Shown: positions 8,900 to 17,393, numbered from the stretch's first letter. The stretch is 36,988 nucleotides of DNA from UBA2287 sp037442025 (GCA_037442025.1 JBBIRB010000026.1:1-36988); one strand, 5' to 3'. Notes: generated by a model not told the origin, from the sequence alone. A program made the numbers and translations.

Positions 8900-9382
8900 T
8901 TAGCGAATAAATATTTCAACAACAAAAAAGTAGGTAATTACTCCGGCAACTGCGAACTTCACCCCTGTTCCCAACAGAAATCCTATAAATGAGCCAATGG
9001 CAGCAGGTAATGCATTGGGCCGGCTGCTCGCAGAAGTGTATTCGCCAATGAAGGCACCTAAAAAAGGCCCAATAATAATTCCTATGGGAGGGAAAAAGAA
9101 TAATCCCAAAACCAAACCCAAAGTAGCACCCCAAACCCCTCTTTTCGACCCACCAAATCGTTTGGTTGCCCATATGGGCAAAATATAGTCGAACGCCGTT
9201 GCAATAGCGGCTGCTATACCCAACCAAATTAGCAAGTTGACATTAAAATCGCCCCAACGGGTAAAGTAACCCAGTAGCATACCCACAAAACTGAGGGGAG
9301 GGCCTGGCAAAACCGGAACTATACATCCAATGAGCCCTAAAACCAAAAAAATTATTGCAACTGAAACTAAAAAAATATCCAT
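8900..9382 (-). CDS. DUF456 family membrane protein
   Basis: This small integral membrane protein of 160 residues has four or five hydrophobic segments. It carries the glycine/proline-rich DUF456 features: GCIVPVLPGPPLSFVGMLLG near residues 18-38, FFPPIGIIIGPFLGAFIGEY near 95-115 and a final AAIGSFIGFLLGTGVKFAVA. The function of the family is not established. Glycine-zipper-like GxxxG spacing suggests tightly packed helices. It converges on the RRM gene with only 12 bases between stops. A short palindrome (TTCGCT-TT-AGCGAA, 8894-8907) lies over the shared 3' ends and may help termination. Confidence 0.88.
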   Translation of the reverse strand: MDIFLVSVAIIFLVLGLIGCIVPVLPGPPLSFVGMLLGYFTRWGDFNVNLLIWLGIAAAIATAFDYILPIWATKRFGGSKRGVWGATLGLVLGLFFFPPIGIIIGPFLGAFIGEYTSASSRPNALPAAIGSFIGFLLGTGVKFAVAGVITYFFVVEIFIR

Positions 9383-9506
9383 TACTATTAATTACTTTAA
9401 GTTTGAGTGTAAATATAACTAAAAAACACTTTGCCGAAACATAGCTACTCCATTGCTCATGAACTTAGCCATCTACGCAACATAATGAGGATAGAATAAT
9501 TTAGAG

Positions 9507-9514
9507 TAAATTTG
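9507..9514 (+). promoter_or_regulatory. Candidate -7 box before the CvfB-like gene
   Basis: TAAATTTG matches TAnnTTTG exactly, 19 bases before the start codon at 9534. No convincing -33 TTTG is visible at 19-22 bases upstream. Confidence 0.35.
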
Positions 9515-9533
9515 TGGAATAAATATACAATTC

Positions 9534-10364
9534 ATGGCAGAACTTGGCAAATACAATAACCTAAGCATTAGCGAACTGGTAACATTCGGAGCATATCTCG
9601 ATGGAGAAAACCTAGGAAAAATTTTAATGCCCCGTAAATATGTGCCATCGGAAGCTAAAATAGGCGACTCCGTTCAGGTTTTCGTTTATCTCGACTCGGA
9701 GGACCGAATTGTGGCAACAACCGAAACCCCTTTAGCCACAGTCGACCAGTTTGCACAAATGAAGGTTGTTTCGGTAAATAATGCGGGTGCTTTTTGCCAT
9801 TGGGGCTTAGCAAAGGATTTACTTGTACCGTTCCGCGAACAAAAAATCAGGATGGAGGAAGGCCGGTGGTACATTGTAAGGGTTTATATTGATTTAAATA
9901 CCCAGCGAATTGTTGGTTCGGCTAAACTCGATAAGTTTTTAGATAACGTAATGCCCCAATACGATTACGGCCAGGAGGTAGATATACTTATTTGCAACCA
10001 AACCCAACTCGGTTATAATGTAATTATTGAAAACTTACATTGGGGAATTATTTATAAAAACGAAATTTTCTCCCCCATAAGAATAGGCGAAAAAACCAAA
10101 GGATACATTAAGAAGGTTCGCGATGACGATAAAATCGACATTTCGTTAACCAAGCCTGGTCATCATAAAATCGACGACTTGGCCAATCAACTGCTTAGCA
10201 TACTGCAAAAAGCCAATGGCTTCCTTCCATTGGGCGACAAGTCGGATCCCGAAATTATTTACAGGGAGGTAGGAATGAGCAAGAAGAATTTCAAAATAGC
10301 GGTTGGTTCACTGTTTCGCAACCAAATTATAACAATTGACAAGGACGGAATTGCACTTAAATAA
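9534..10364 (+). CDS. cvfB: S1-like RNA-binding protein, CvfB family
   Basis: This cytoplasmic protein of 276 residues has the CvfB/YitL layout of consecutive S1-like OB folds followed by a winged helix. The first fold covers about residues 7-65 (FGAYLDGENLGKILMPRKYVP ... VFVYLDSEDRIVATT). A second spans about 68-135 (FAQMKVVSVNNAGAFCHWGL ... DLLVPFREQ). A third spans about 145-205 (YGQEVDILICNQTQLGYNVIIENLHWG). The C-terminal ~60 residues (SDPEIIYREVGMSKKNFKIAVGSLFRNQII) form the winged helix. CvfB was described in Staphylococcus as an RNA-binding virulence regulator; its role outside Firmicutes is uncertain. The gene appears monocistronic, 103 bases before rex. Confidence 0.9.
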   Translation: MAELGKYNNLSISELVTFGAYLDGENLGKILMPRKYVPSEAKIGDSVQVFVYLDSEDRIVATTETPLATVDQFAQMKVVSVNNAGAFCHWGLAKDLLVPFREQKIRMEEGRWYIVRVYIDLNTQRIVGSAKLDKFLDNVMPQYDYGQEVDILICNQTQLGYNVIIENLHWGIIYKNEIFSPIRIGEKTKGYIKKVRDDDKIDISLTKPGHHKIDDLANQLLSILQKANGFLPLGDKSDPEIIYREVGMSKKNFKIAVGSLFRNQIITIDKDGIALK

Positions 10365-10427
10365 TTTCATCTTTTCATGCATCGCAATAATGGCAAACTT
10401 TACATGCTGCTATTAACAAAATTTCAA

Positions 10428-10435
10428 TATTTTTG
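10428..10435 (+). promoter_or_regulatory. Candidate -7 box before rex
   Basis: TATTTTTG fits TAnnTTTG and lies 32 bases before the rex start codon. No Rex-type TTGTGAA-N4-TTCACAA operator is visible near it, so autoregulation is not supported by sequence. Confidence 0.35.
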
Positions 10436-10467
10436 TGACTGATTTATAGTTCGATGACAAAAACTAA

Positions 10468-11091
10468 ATGCCTAACCCTATGAAGCTCCCCGGGAAAACC
10501 GTTGAGCGACTAAGTGAGTACCGCCGGTCGCTTTTAGATTGCCTTGCAAAGGGTAAAACCCACATATATTCCCACGAGATAGCCGGCTTACACAACATAA
10601 CAGCCGTTCAGGTACGTCGCGATTTGATGCTTATAGGCTACTCGAGCATGAAAAAGCGCGGTTACGATGCCAAGGAGCTTGTAAATGTTATTGGCGAAAT
10701 AATCGACCATAAAACGGGCCTAAATGTAGCAGTTATAGGAATGGGAAACCTTGGGCGTGCTGTTACTGCCTATTTCAAGGGAAAAAGACCCAAACTCAAT
10801 ATTGTTGCCACATTCGATGTAGATGAGAACAAGGTTAATCGAGTTATTGCAGGGGTTTTTTGTCACCATATTCGCGAACTTAAAGGTGTAGTGGCAAAAG
10901 AGCGCATTTCAATTGCTATAATCGCTTCTCCTCCCGATTCGGCGCCCCAAATTGCTGAATTATTAGTAAATGCGGGCATTAAGGGTATATTAAACTTCAC
11001 TACTACGCCACTTATTGTACCCGAAGGAGTGTATCTCGAAGAATACGATATGATTACTTCACTCGAAAAAATTGCGTATTTCATTAAATAG
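10468..11091 (+). CDS. rex: Redox-sensing transcriptional repressor Rex
   Basis: Rex is a cytoplasmic homodimeric repressor (207 residues) that binds DNA when NADH/NAD+ is low and releases it when NADH rises. The N-terminal winged helix (about residues 5-75) shows the expected SHEIAGLHNITAVQVRRDL recognition region. The Rossmann domain follows with VAVIGMGNLGRAV (NAD(H)-binding loop) at about 90-102 and an acidic FDVDENKV. The C-terminal domain-swap helix EEYDMITSLEKIAYFIK is present. Length is normal. It is the first gene of a tight set with ribF, purK, purE and tsaC (gaps of 27, 25, -19 and 9 bases). In fermenters Rex usually controls hydrogenase, alcohol and pyruvate genes; targets here are not shown. 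Confidence 0.95.
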   Translation: MPNPMKLPGKTVERLSEYRRSLLDCLAKGKTHIYSHEIAGLHNITAVQVRRDLMLIGYSSMKKRGYDAKELVNVIGEIIDHKTGLNVAVIGMGNLGRAVTAYFKGKRPKLNIVATFDVDENKVNRVIAGVFCHHIRELKGVVAKERISIAIIASPPDSAPQIAELLVNAGIKGILNFTTTPLIVPEGVYLEEYDMITSLEKIAYFIK

Positions 11092-11118
11092 CATTTCGAG
11101 ACTTACATACTAATTAAA

Positions 11119-12060
11119 ATGCAAGTTCATTACGGCTTCGACAACGTTAAAGGCATCAAAAATCCGGTTGTTACAACAGGCTCATTCGATGGTGTTCACA
11201 TTGGTCATAAAACCATTATTAACAGAATAAACGAAATTGCCCGTCAAATCGATGGCGAATCGGTTCTTATAACCTTCTACCCCCACCCTCGCAAGGTTTT
11301 ATATCCCGAAACGGAAGGTAAGGACTTAATGTTCATTAACTCTCAAAAAGAAAAAATTGAACTTCTTAGCAAAGCCGGACTCAACCACCTTTTAATTGTA
11401 AAGTTCACTTTAGACTTTTCGCGAACCTCATCGGAACAATTTATCAGGGATTTGCTAATTGGTAAGCTTGGTGCCAAATTTATAGTTGTTGGATTTAATC
11501 ACCATTTTGGGCACAATCGTCAGGGCGACTACGAATACCTGTACAACCTTAGCAAGGAATTGGATTTTGGGGTTGAAGAAATTCCTGAGCAGGACATTCA
11601 GCACGAAACCGTAAGTTCAACCACCATTCGAAAAGCTCTGAAGGAAGGTCGTATTCAAAGGGCCAATGCATACCTCGATCATCAGTATATTATTGTAGCA
11701 CCCTTAGGTAAAGGAACGCACTATTTTGGAGGTATAAACTTCCCAACACTTAAAGTTCAAATTGAGGAGGCTGGAAAGCTCATCCCCCCCGATGGCATTT
11801 ATGCTGTTGGAACACAATGGGATGGCAAAACATACAAGGCCATGGCCATAATATGGACTGAGGTTAACACTTCCACAGGTGAGGAGGGAGAGCAAAATGT
11901 TGAACTTCACATATTCGAATTCGATATGAGTTTCCCCGACGACGAAGCAGTAATTTTCTTTCATAAAAGAATTACTGGAAGTGTTGACGTTTACAGCCCA
12001 TCGAAACTCGAAAAGCAGCTGGAACAGGGCAAAGAAGCGGTAGAAGAATTGATATACTAA
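11119..12060 (+). CDS. ribF: RibF-like FAD synthetase with divergent kinase domain
   Basis: This 313-residue protein has the length and order of the bifunctional riboflavin kinase/FMN adenylyltransferase. The N-terminal adenylyltransferase half is intact: GSFDGVHIGHK at about residues 15-25, YPHPRKVL, VGFNHHFGHNRQGD and VSSTTIRKAL. The C-terminal riboflavin-kinase half is divergent. The usual GFPTAN motif (T and N bind Mg-ATP) reads NFPTLK at residues 207-212, and the usual NIGxxPT segment is replaced by MAIIWTEVNTS. The probable catalytic glutamate in ELHIF (E262) remains. The protein may therefore make FAD from FMN but phosphorylate riboflavin poorly or not at all. It sits 27 bases after rex and 25 before purK. 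Confidence 0.85.
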   Translation: MQVHYGFDNVKGIKNPVVTTGSFDGVHIGHKTIINRINEIARQIDGESVLITFYPHPRKVLYPETEGKDLMFINSQKEKIELLSKAGLNHLLIVKFTLDFSRTSSEQFIRDLLIGKLGAKFIVVGFNHHFGHNRQGDYEYLYNLSKELDFGVEEIPEQDIQHETVSSTTIRKALKEGRIQRANAYLDHQYIIVAPLGKGTHYFGGINFPTLKVQIEEAGKLIPPDGIYAVGTQWDGKTYKAMAIIWTEVNTSTGEEGEQNVELHIFEFDMSFPDDEAVIFFHKRITGSVDVYSPSKLEKQLEQGKEAVEELIY

Positions 12061-12085
12061 CCTTTTTCCATCAGTAAAAATCCAC

Positions 12086-13255
12086 ATGAAAAAACTCGAT
12101 GCCGCCAACTTAAAACTAGGAATTGTGGCCGGAGGCCAACTGGGTAAAATGCTTATTCAGGAGGCTAGCAAGTGGGACATTGCAACCTACGTTCTCGATG
12201 CCGATGAAAACTGCCCTGCTGGTAGCATTGCAACCCAATACTTTAAGGGTAGTCACCACGATTTCAATTCGGTATACAATTTCGGTAAACAGGTGGATGT
12301 TCTCACTTACGAAATTGAAAGTATAAATATCGATGCCCTCTTCAAGCTCAAGGAGGAAGGTTTAACCATCGTGCCCGATCCAATTACACTTCAGCTTATT
12401 CAGGATAAGGGCCTTCAGAAGGAGTTTTATCGCGACCATGGCATACCCACTGCACCTTTTCAACTGTTTAACAATCGGGAAGAAATAATCGAAACTGTTT
12501 CGAGTGGTAAGTTATCTTTCCCTTTCGTTCAGAAACTTCGCAAGGGTGGATACGATGGGCGTGGGGTGCTAATAGTAAATAGCACTAGTGATACAGACAA
12601 ACTCTTCGACGAGCCTTCGGTTATTGAGCAAAAAATCGAAATTGTTACTGAAATAGCAGTTATTGCAGCACGAAACCAGCAAGGGGAAGTGAAGTCGTTC
12701 CCAACCGTTGAAATGGTTCTCGATAGCCGTGCTAATTTGGTTGATAAACTCATTTGCCCTGCGGGCATTGGGCAACAACTTTGCAATATGGCCGAAAGCA
12801 TTGCCATAAACCTTATTGACAAATTAGGTATGGCCGGACTACTGGCCGTTGAGTTTTTTGTAGATACCAATGGAAATTTGATTGTTAATGAGGTAGCACC
12901 CCGACCCCACAATAGCGGCCACCATACCATAGAAAGCGTTATCACATCGCAATTCGAACAACATCTACGTGCCGTTCTGAACCTCCCACTGGGTAGCACC
13001 AAACTGAAACTTCCTGCAGTAATGGTTAACCTCATTGGCGAACCCAGCCATAGCGGCCCTGTTAGGTACGAAGGGCTTACTGAGTGCATGGCAATTGAGG
13101 GGGTTAAAGTACATTTATATGGAAAAAAGCAAACCCGTCCGTTCCGAAAAATGGGACATGCAACTATTATTGCAACCACTATGGAGGAAGCACTTGCTAA
13201 GGCCGAATTTGTTCAACGAACCCTAAAGGTTAAGTCATGGAAAGAAAGCATGTAA
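12086..13255 (+). CDS. purK: N5-carboxyaminoimidazole ribonucleotide synthase
   Basis: PurK (389 residues) is an ATP-grasp enzyme that carboxylates aminoimidazole ribonucleotide with bicarbonate and ATP, in de novo purine synthesis. Seen are the N-terminal nucleotide-fold IVAGGQLGKMLIQEA, the ATP-grasp core LSFPFVQKLRKGGYDGRGV with the glycine-rich loop at about residue 150, AVEFFVDTNGNLIVNEVAPRPHNSGHHTIE (metal-binding E and N near 270-275) and HLYGKKQTRPFRKMGHATI near the C-terminus. Its 3' end overlaps purE by 19 bases, which suggests translational coupling of successive pathway steps. Confidence 0.96.
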   Translation: MKKLDAANLKLGIVAGGQLGKMLIQEASKWDIATYVLDADENCPAGSIATQYFKGSHHDFNSVYNFGKQVDVLTYEIESINIDALFKLKEEGLTIVPDPITLQLIQDKGLQKEFYRDHGIPTAPFQLFNNREEIIETVSSGKLSFPFVQKLRKGGYDGRGVLIVNSTSDTDKLFDEPSVIEQKIEIVTEIAVIAARNQQGEVKSFPTVEMVLDSRANLVDKLICPAGIGQQLCNMAESIAINLIDKLGMAGLLAVEFFVDTNGNLIVNEVAPRPHNSGHHTIESVITSQFEQHLRAVLNLPLGSTKLKLPAVMVNLIGEPSHSGPVRYEGLTECMAIEGVKVHLYGKKQTRPFRKMGHATIIATTMEEALAKAEFVQRTLKVKSWKESM

Positions 13256-13731
13256 GCATAGTAATGGGCTCCGATAGCGATATGCCCGTTATGCAGCAAG
13301 CCTCCGAAATGCTGCAGCAATTTGGTATTTCGTATGAAATTGACATTGTTTCGGCGCACCGAACACCCGAAAAAATGTTCCAATTCGCATCGGAAGCGCA
13401 CAAGCGAGGTATCGAAGTTATTATTGCTGGTGCTGGAGGTGCTGCACACCTTCCAGGCATGATTGCTGCCATTTCGCCTCTACCTGTAATTGGAGTTCCC
13501 ATTAAATCGTCAAATTCTATCGATGGGTGGGACTCGGTTTTGTCAATACTACAAATGCCCGGAGGGGTTCCCGTTGCCACAGTAGCCCTGAATGGGGCTA
13601 AAAATGCGGGCATTCTGGCAGCACAAATCGTGTCGGTGGGTCGTAGCGATATTCAAGATAAAATAGTTCAGTACAAGAATTCGCTCCGCGAGCAGGTTGA
13701 GCAAAAATCGAAAGAGCACAAAAAGTATTAG
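13237..13731 (+). CDS. purE: N5-CAIR mutase, PurE class I
   Basis: PurE (164 residues) moves the carboxyl group of N5-CAIR to give CAIR, the step after PurK. Signature motifs are VMGSDSDMPVM at the N-terminus, SAHRTPEKMF at about residue 44, AGAGGAAHLPGMIAA at about 68 and GVPVATVALNGAKNAGILA toward the end. Presence of purK immediately upstream marks it as the class I (mutase) type, not the CO2-using class II type. It overlaps purK by 19 bases and is followed 9 bases later by tsaC. Confidence 0.97.
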   Translation: MERKHVSIVMGSDSDMPVMQQASEMLQQFGISYEIDIVSAHRTPEKMFQFASEAHKRGIEVIIAGAGGAAHLPGMIAAISPLPVIGVPIKSSNSIDGWDSVLSILQMPGGVPVATVALNGAKNAGILAAQIVSVGRSDIQDKIVQYKNSLREQVEQKSKEHKKY

Positions 13732-13740
13732 TACCGTTTC

Positions 13741-14688
13741 ATGACGCTGAATGAGCAAATAAAACAAGCTGCCGAACTCATAAGAATGGGGGACCTGGTA
13801 GCTTTTCCAACGGAAACCGTTTACGGATTGGGTGCCAATGCATTGAACCCTTTGGCTGTTGCCAAAATATTTGAAATGAAGGAGCGCCCCTCGTTCGATC
13901 CGCTAATTATTCACATTGCCCATATAAACGACATTGAGCCACTGATTAATGGCATGGATGAACGTGTGCACAAACTCGCCAGCGTATTCTGGCCCGGGCC
14001 GCTCACCATGGTACTTCCCAAAAGTAATATTGTACCCGAAATTGTTACATCGGGGCTGCCCACGGTAGGCATTCGAATGCCCAACAATCCGGTTGCTCTG
14101 GAATTAATTAAACAATCGCAATGCCCCATTTCGGCCCCCAGCGCTAACAAATTTGGCAGGGTGAGCCCAACAACTGCTCAGCATGTAGCCAAGCAGCTAC
14201 CCCATGTAAAGTGCATACTCGATGGAGGCAGAACCCATGTTGGGATTGAATCGACCATAATTTCGTTGAACCCCGAAGGATTTGAAATATTGAGACATGG
14301 GGTTATAACACAAGAAGACTTAGAAAAGGTTTTACCCTATTCGCCAAGCACAATCCAAAACCAAACAATTCTGGCTCCCGGAATGGTGAAAAGCCATTAC
14401 AGCCCCAACAAGCCTTTATATATCATTGGCGAATCCTTACCCGAGTACCTAAACCCCAGAATGGGTGGTATAATTGCCTTTTCAAATTTACCTTCACTAG
14501 AGTACAAGGAATGCTTTGTGCTTTCAGAAAAAAGCGATTTGCGCGAATGCGCAGTGAACCTCTTTGCTGCCATCCATAGAATGGAAGAACAACCCGTTGA
14601 GTTCATTGTGGTAGAACCTGTGCCCGAGATTGGGATAGGTATTGCCATTATGGACAGGCTTCGCAAGGCAGCTTACCGCTACAGGTAA
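13741..14688 (+). CDS. tsaC: L-threonylcarbamoyladenylate synthase, Sua5 type
   Basis: This 315-residue protein makes threonylcarbamoyl-AMP from threonine, bicarbonate and ATP, for t6A modification at position 37 of ANN-decoding tRNAs. The YrdC/TsaC domain covers about residues 1-190: FPTETVYGLGANA, KIFEMKERPSFDPLIIHI, WPGPLTMVLP, GIRMPNNP, SAPSANKFGRVSPTTA and GIESTIISL are all visible. A C-terminal Sua5 domain (about 215-315) follows after a linker containing APGMVKSHYSPNKPLYII, so this is the longer Sua5 form and not the short TsaC form. It is the last gene of the rex operon. No clean terminator is seen after it. Confidence 0.94.
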   Translation: MTLNEQIKQAAELIRMGDLVAFPTETVYGLGANALNPLAVAKIFEMKERPSFDPLIIHIAHINDIEPLINGMDERVHKLASVFWPGPLTMVLPKSNIVPEIVTSGLPTVGIRMPNNPVALELIKQSQCPISAPSANKFGRVSPTTAQHVAKQLPHVKCILDGGRTHVGIESTIISLNPEGFEILRHGVITQEDLEKVLPYSPSTIQNQTILAPGMVKSHYSPNKPLYIIGESLPEYLNPRMGGIIAFSNLPSLEYKECFVLSEKSDLRECAVNLFAAIHRMEEQPVEFIVVEPVPEIGIGIAIMDRLRKAAYRYR

Positions 14689-14747
14689 CTCGAATGAAAG
14701 GTTTTTGCGCTTTTACCTACAAAAAAACCCCTTTTACCGATTTATTC

Positions 14748-14778
14748 TTTTCCAACGAATGATTGCAGTATACATTTG
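14748..14778 (+). promoter_or_regulatory. Candidate promoter for the LiaF-LytS-LytTR operon
   Basis: TACATTTG at 14771-14778 is a perfect -7 box. TTTT at 14748-14751 lies exactly 19 bases upstream and differs by one base from the -33 TTTG. The predicted leader is about 20 bases. Confidence 0.5.
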
Positions 14779-14803
14779 CATATAACTTTTAAATTCGAAA
14801 ATT

Positions 14804-15529
14804 ATGGAACGAATGGATGCACAACCTGCACGCTCAAACAACAGCCGACTCATATTCGGGCTTGTTCTTGTTACAATTGGTCTGTTCCTGTTTGCCGACA
14901 GGTTCGAACTGATACCATACGAATGGAATCGCTTCATTTTCACATGGCCATCGCTTCTTATCGTTATTGGCCTTATTAGTCTAGGCAAGAGCGAATCGAG
15001 GGTTACCGGCCTAGTACTGGTTGGCTTAGGAGCCTTCTTCCTTTCAGCCAAAATTCTAGGATACCACTACCCTATAAAGTATTTCTTCTGGCCAACGGTT
15101 TTTGTGGCTATTGGTCTAATTCTCATATTCCATAGCAAAGGACACATGCCACGGTTTGGTATGCGGAAAGGGATAATTGACGTTGATTACATAGACGACA
15201 TGTCGATTTTTGGAGGCAGCGAACAGCGCGTTAGTTCCAAAAACTTTAAAGGTGGCCGTGTTACCAATATCTTTGGAGGGAGTACCTTTTACATGGGCGA
15301 TGCCCAACTGGCCCCAGGACGGAATTCGCTCGATATGTTCTGCCTGTTTGGAGGATCAAAAATTGTGGTTCCCTCCGATTGGAAAATAAAAATTGAAGTT
15401 ACCGCAATTTTTGGAGGCTACTCCGACAAGCGGTTGAACGTACAGAAATCGGAAGGCGAAAACAGCGACAAGGAACTAGTTATTCGCGGAGTAGTAATAT
15501 TTGGTGGTGGCGAAATAAAAAGTTTCTAA
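14804..15529 (+). CDS. LiaF-like membrane protein (LiaI/LiaF TM region plus C-terminal beta domain)
   Basis: This 241-residue protein has four hydrophobic segments in residues about 17-110 (IFGLVLVTIGLFLF, FTWPSLLIVIGLISL, VTGLVLVGLGAFFL, YFFWPTVFVAIGLILIF). A soluble C-terminal domain has five spaced FGG motifs (SIFGGSEQ, NIFGGSTF, CLFGGSKI, AIFGGYSD, VIFGGGEI), the rung pattern of the LiaF C-terminal beta solenoid. LiaF in Firmicutes restrains the LiaRS envelope-stress system. Here the gene abuts a LytS-type histidine kinase with no gap and then a LytTR regulator, so it may be the sensor or inhibitor of that pair. This role is inferred from position and family. Confidence 0.85.
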   Translation: MERMDAQPARSNNSRLIFGLVLVTIGLFLFADRFELIPYEWNRFIFTWPSLLIVIGLISLGKSESRVTGLVLVGLGAFFLSAKILGYHYPIKYFFWPTVFVAIGLILIFHSKGHMPRFGMRKGIIDVDYIDDMSIFGGSEQRVSSKNFKGGRVTNIFGGSTFYMGDAQLAPGRNSLDMFCLFGGSKIVVPSDWKIKIEVTAIFGGYSDKRLNVQKSEGENSDKELVIRGVVIFGGGEIKSF

Positions 15530-16582
15530 ATGCTTCACCCCTTCGCAAGCACAATACGCGGAAGAATCGCACTAATGGTCGTGTGGATGGTTGTAATGGC
15601 CATCCACTCGACCGTTCTGATTTTTTTATTCAACATTGAAATAGCCGATGCAATAGTTGATAGCCTGGCAACCAACTCACTTTGGGTGTTTCTATCGTTT
15701 GGACTCTGGTACTGGGTACGTTTTTCCGATATTGAAACAGGCAAAACCATCTCCATTGCCATTAACCATGCCGGTGCTGCTGCGCTAAGCGTAGCCATTC
15801 AGGTTTACATTACGCTGGCCTTTTTAAAATGGTACGCTCAATCGGGTTCAATGTACTCCAATTTTGTTGATGCTTCGACCATTGGGCGAGTGATTTACGG
15901 TGTTGCTATCTACCTTTTCCTGGCACTCATCTTCTACTTAATTATTTACATCCAGAGTTTTCGTGAAAAACTTTTGAAGGAAGGAGAATTGAAGTCGCTC
16001 GTTAAGGACGCTGAACTCAACTGGCTGAAGTTGCAAGTGAATCCCCATTTCCTTTTCAATAGTTTAAATTCGGTGAGCTCGCTAACCATTTCGGCACCCG
16101 AAAAAGCACAAGAAATGATTATCCGCCTTTCGGAACTGCTCCGGTACTCGCTTAATCAATCGCCATCGAGCATAGTACCGCTTGAAAAGGAGATTGAGAG
16201 TTGCATTGGCTACCTCGAAATTGAAAAGGTTCGCTTTGGTTCGAGGTTGGCATACCGCTTCGAGGTTACCCCCGAATGCATGAGTATTAGGGTGCCCGGC
16301 ATGATTATTCAACCACTCTTTGAGAATGCCATAAAGCACGGTGTAGCCCAAACCCCCGATGAAACTGAAATTGTTGCCCGTTTCACCAAGCACTCGGCCG
16401 GGCTTGAAATTGAGGTCTCCAACACATACCCTACCGACCCTTTTGCTGTAGCCGGAACGGGTGTTGGCCTCGATAATATTAAGCGGCGGTTGAAACTCAT
16501 TTATGGGTCAGAATCGCTCATAAGCACCCATCGCACCGAGTCCCATTTTATTGTAACCATTTACATTCCTTTCATCATATAA
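15530..16582 (+). CDS. LytS/YehU-family sensor histidine kinase
   Basis: This 350-residue membrane kinase has four N-terminal hydrophobic segments (about residues 12-35, 45-62, 78-97 and 118-142) and no periplasmic domain. A coiled linker leads to the His_kinase domain with QVNPHFLFNSLN, where H173 is the phosphorylation site. The ATPase part has an N box (PLFENAIKHGV) and a glycine box (GTGVGLDNIKRRL). Its start codon follows the stop of the LiaF-like gene directly, implying tight co-expression. With no sensory domain of its own, it probably relies on its membrane part or on the LiaF-like partner for input. Confidence 0.93.
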   Translation: MLHPFASTIRGRIALMVVWMVVMAIHSTVLIFLFNIEIADAIVDSLATNSLWVFLSFGLWYWVRFSDIETGKTISIAINHAGAAALSVAIQVYITLAFLKWYAQSGSMYSNFVDASTIGRVIYGVAIYLFLALIFYLIIYIQSFREKLLKEGELKSLVKDAELNWLKLQVNPHFLFNSLNSVSSLTISAPEKAQEMIIRLSELLRYSLNQSPSSIVPLEKEIESCIGYLEIEKVRFGSRLAYRFEVTPECMSIRVPGMIIQPLFENAIKHGVAQTPDETEIVARFTKHSAGLEIEVSNTYPTDPFAVAGTGVGLDNIKRRLKLIYGSESLISTHRTESHFIVTIYIPFII

Positions 16583-16592
16583 CCTAGGCGCC

Positions 16593-17333
16593 ATGAGAGT
16601 TATAATTGTTGAGGACGAAGAGCCCGCACGCCAACTAATTCGAAAATATTTAAGCGAAACTTCTAACATTCAGGTAATTGGTGAATGCCCCGATGGGTAC
16701 GCGGCTGTCATTGCCATTAACAAAGAGAAACCCGATGTGGTATTGCTCGACATTCAGCTACCCCGTCTCAATGGATTTGAGGTGCTCGAGCTCATTGAGC
16801 ACGAACCCCAGGTAATTTTCACAACCGCCTTCGATGAGTATGCCATTAAAGCTTTCGAGCAAAATGCAACCGACTACTTGTTGAAACCTTTTTCGAAAGA
16901 GAGGCTTACAACCGCACTGGAGAAAGCAGCAGCTAGAATAAATTCGAAACAAGCAACTACCCTCTCACCTTCCGAAACAGCCGGTGAATTAACTGCTGGA
17001 ATGCCCATTTCGCGCATAGTAGTGAAAGATGTGAAAGGGATAAATATTATTCCGGCAAACGAGGTGCATTACCTCGAGGCGCAGGACGATTACGTGATGA
17101 TTTACACATCCAAGGGCCGCTATATGAAAAAACAAACCCTGAAACACTTCGAAGATGGCCTGCCTGCCAGCCAGTTTATACGAGTGCATCGTTCCTATAT
17201 AACCAATATTGCACAAATCGACAGGCTCGAACCTTACGAGAAGGAATCGTACGTTGGCATAATGAAAAGCGGTGCAAAGATTAAGGTGAGCAGTACCGGG
17301 TACAAAAATCTTAGAGAGAAACTTAACTTTTAA
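16593..17333 (+). CDS. LytTR-family response regulator
   Basis: This 246-residue cytoplasmic regulator has an N-terminal receiver domain (about residues 1-120) with acidic pocket E7-D8, phospho-acceptor D53 in VLLDIQLPRLNG, FTTAFDEYAIKAF and the conserved lysine in YLLKPFSKE. A linker of about 30 residues leads to a LytTR DNA-binding domain (about 142-246) with EVHYLEAQDDYVMIYT and FIRVHRSYITNIAQI. It is 10 bases after the kinase and is its clear cognate partner. LytTR regulators bind direct repeats about 10-12 bases apart; I did not find a convincing pair of such repeats within the window. Confidence 0.95.
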   Translation: MRVIIVEDEEPARQLIRKYLSETSNIQVIGECPDGYAAVIAINKEKPDVVLLDIQLPRLNGFEVLELIEHEPQVIFTTAFDEYAIKAFEQNATDYLLKPFSKERLTTALEKAAARINSKQATTLSPSETAGELTAGMPISRIVVKDVKGINIIPANEVHYLEAQDDYVMIYTSKGRYMKKQTLKHFEDGLPASQFIRVHRSYITNIAQIDRLEPYEKESYVGIMKSGAKIKVSSTGYKNLREKLNF

Positions 17334-17393
17334 GTTTCCCACAAAAAAACGCCAAATGAGCATTAGGCGAGCATTTAAAGGAGAATGTTTTGC

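Noticed and set aside
11092..11118. FMN riboswitch before ribF
   Set aside because: Only 27 bases separate rex and ribF, too short for the aptamer, and no RFN-element sequence is visible upstream of rex.
12529..13179. Long antisense open frame opposite purK
   Set aside because: It gives no recognisable protein features and lies wholly within a clearly conserved ATP-grasp gene, so it is a codon-bias shadow.
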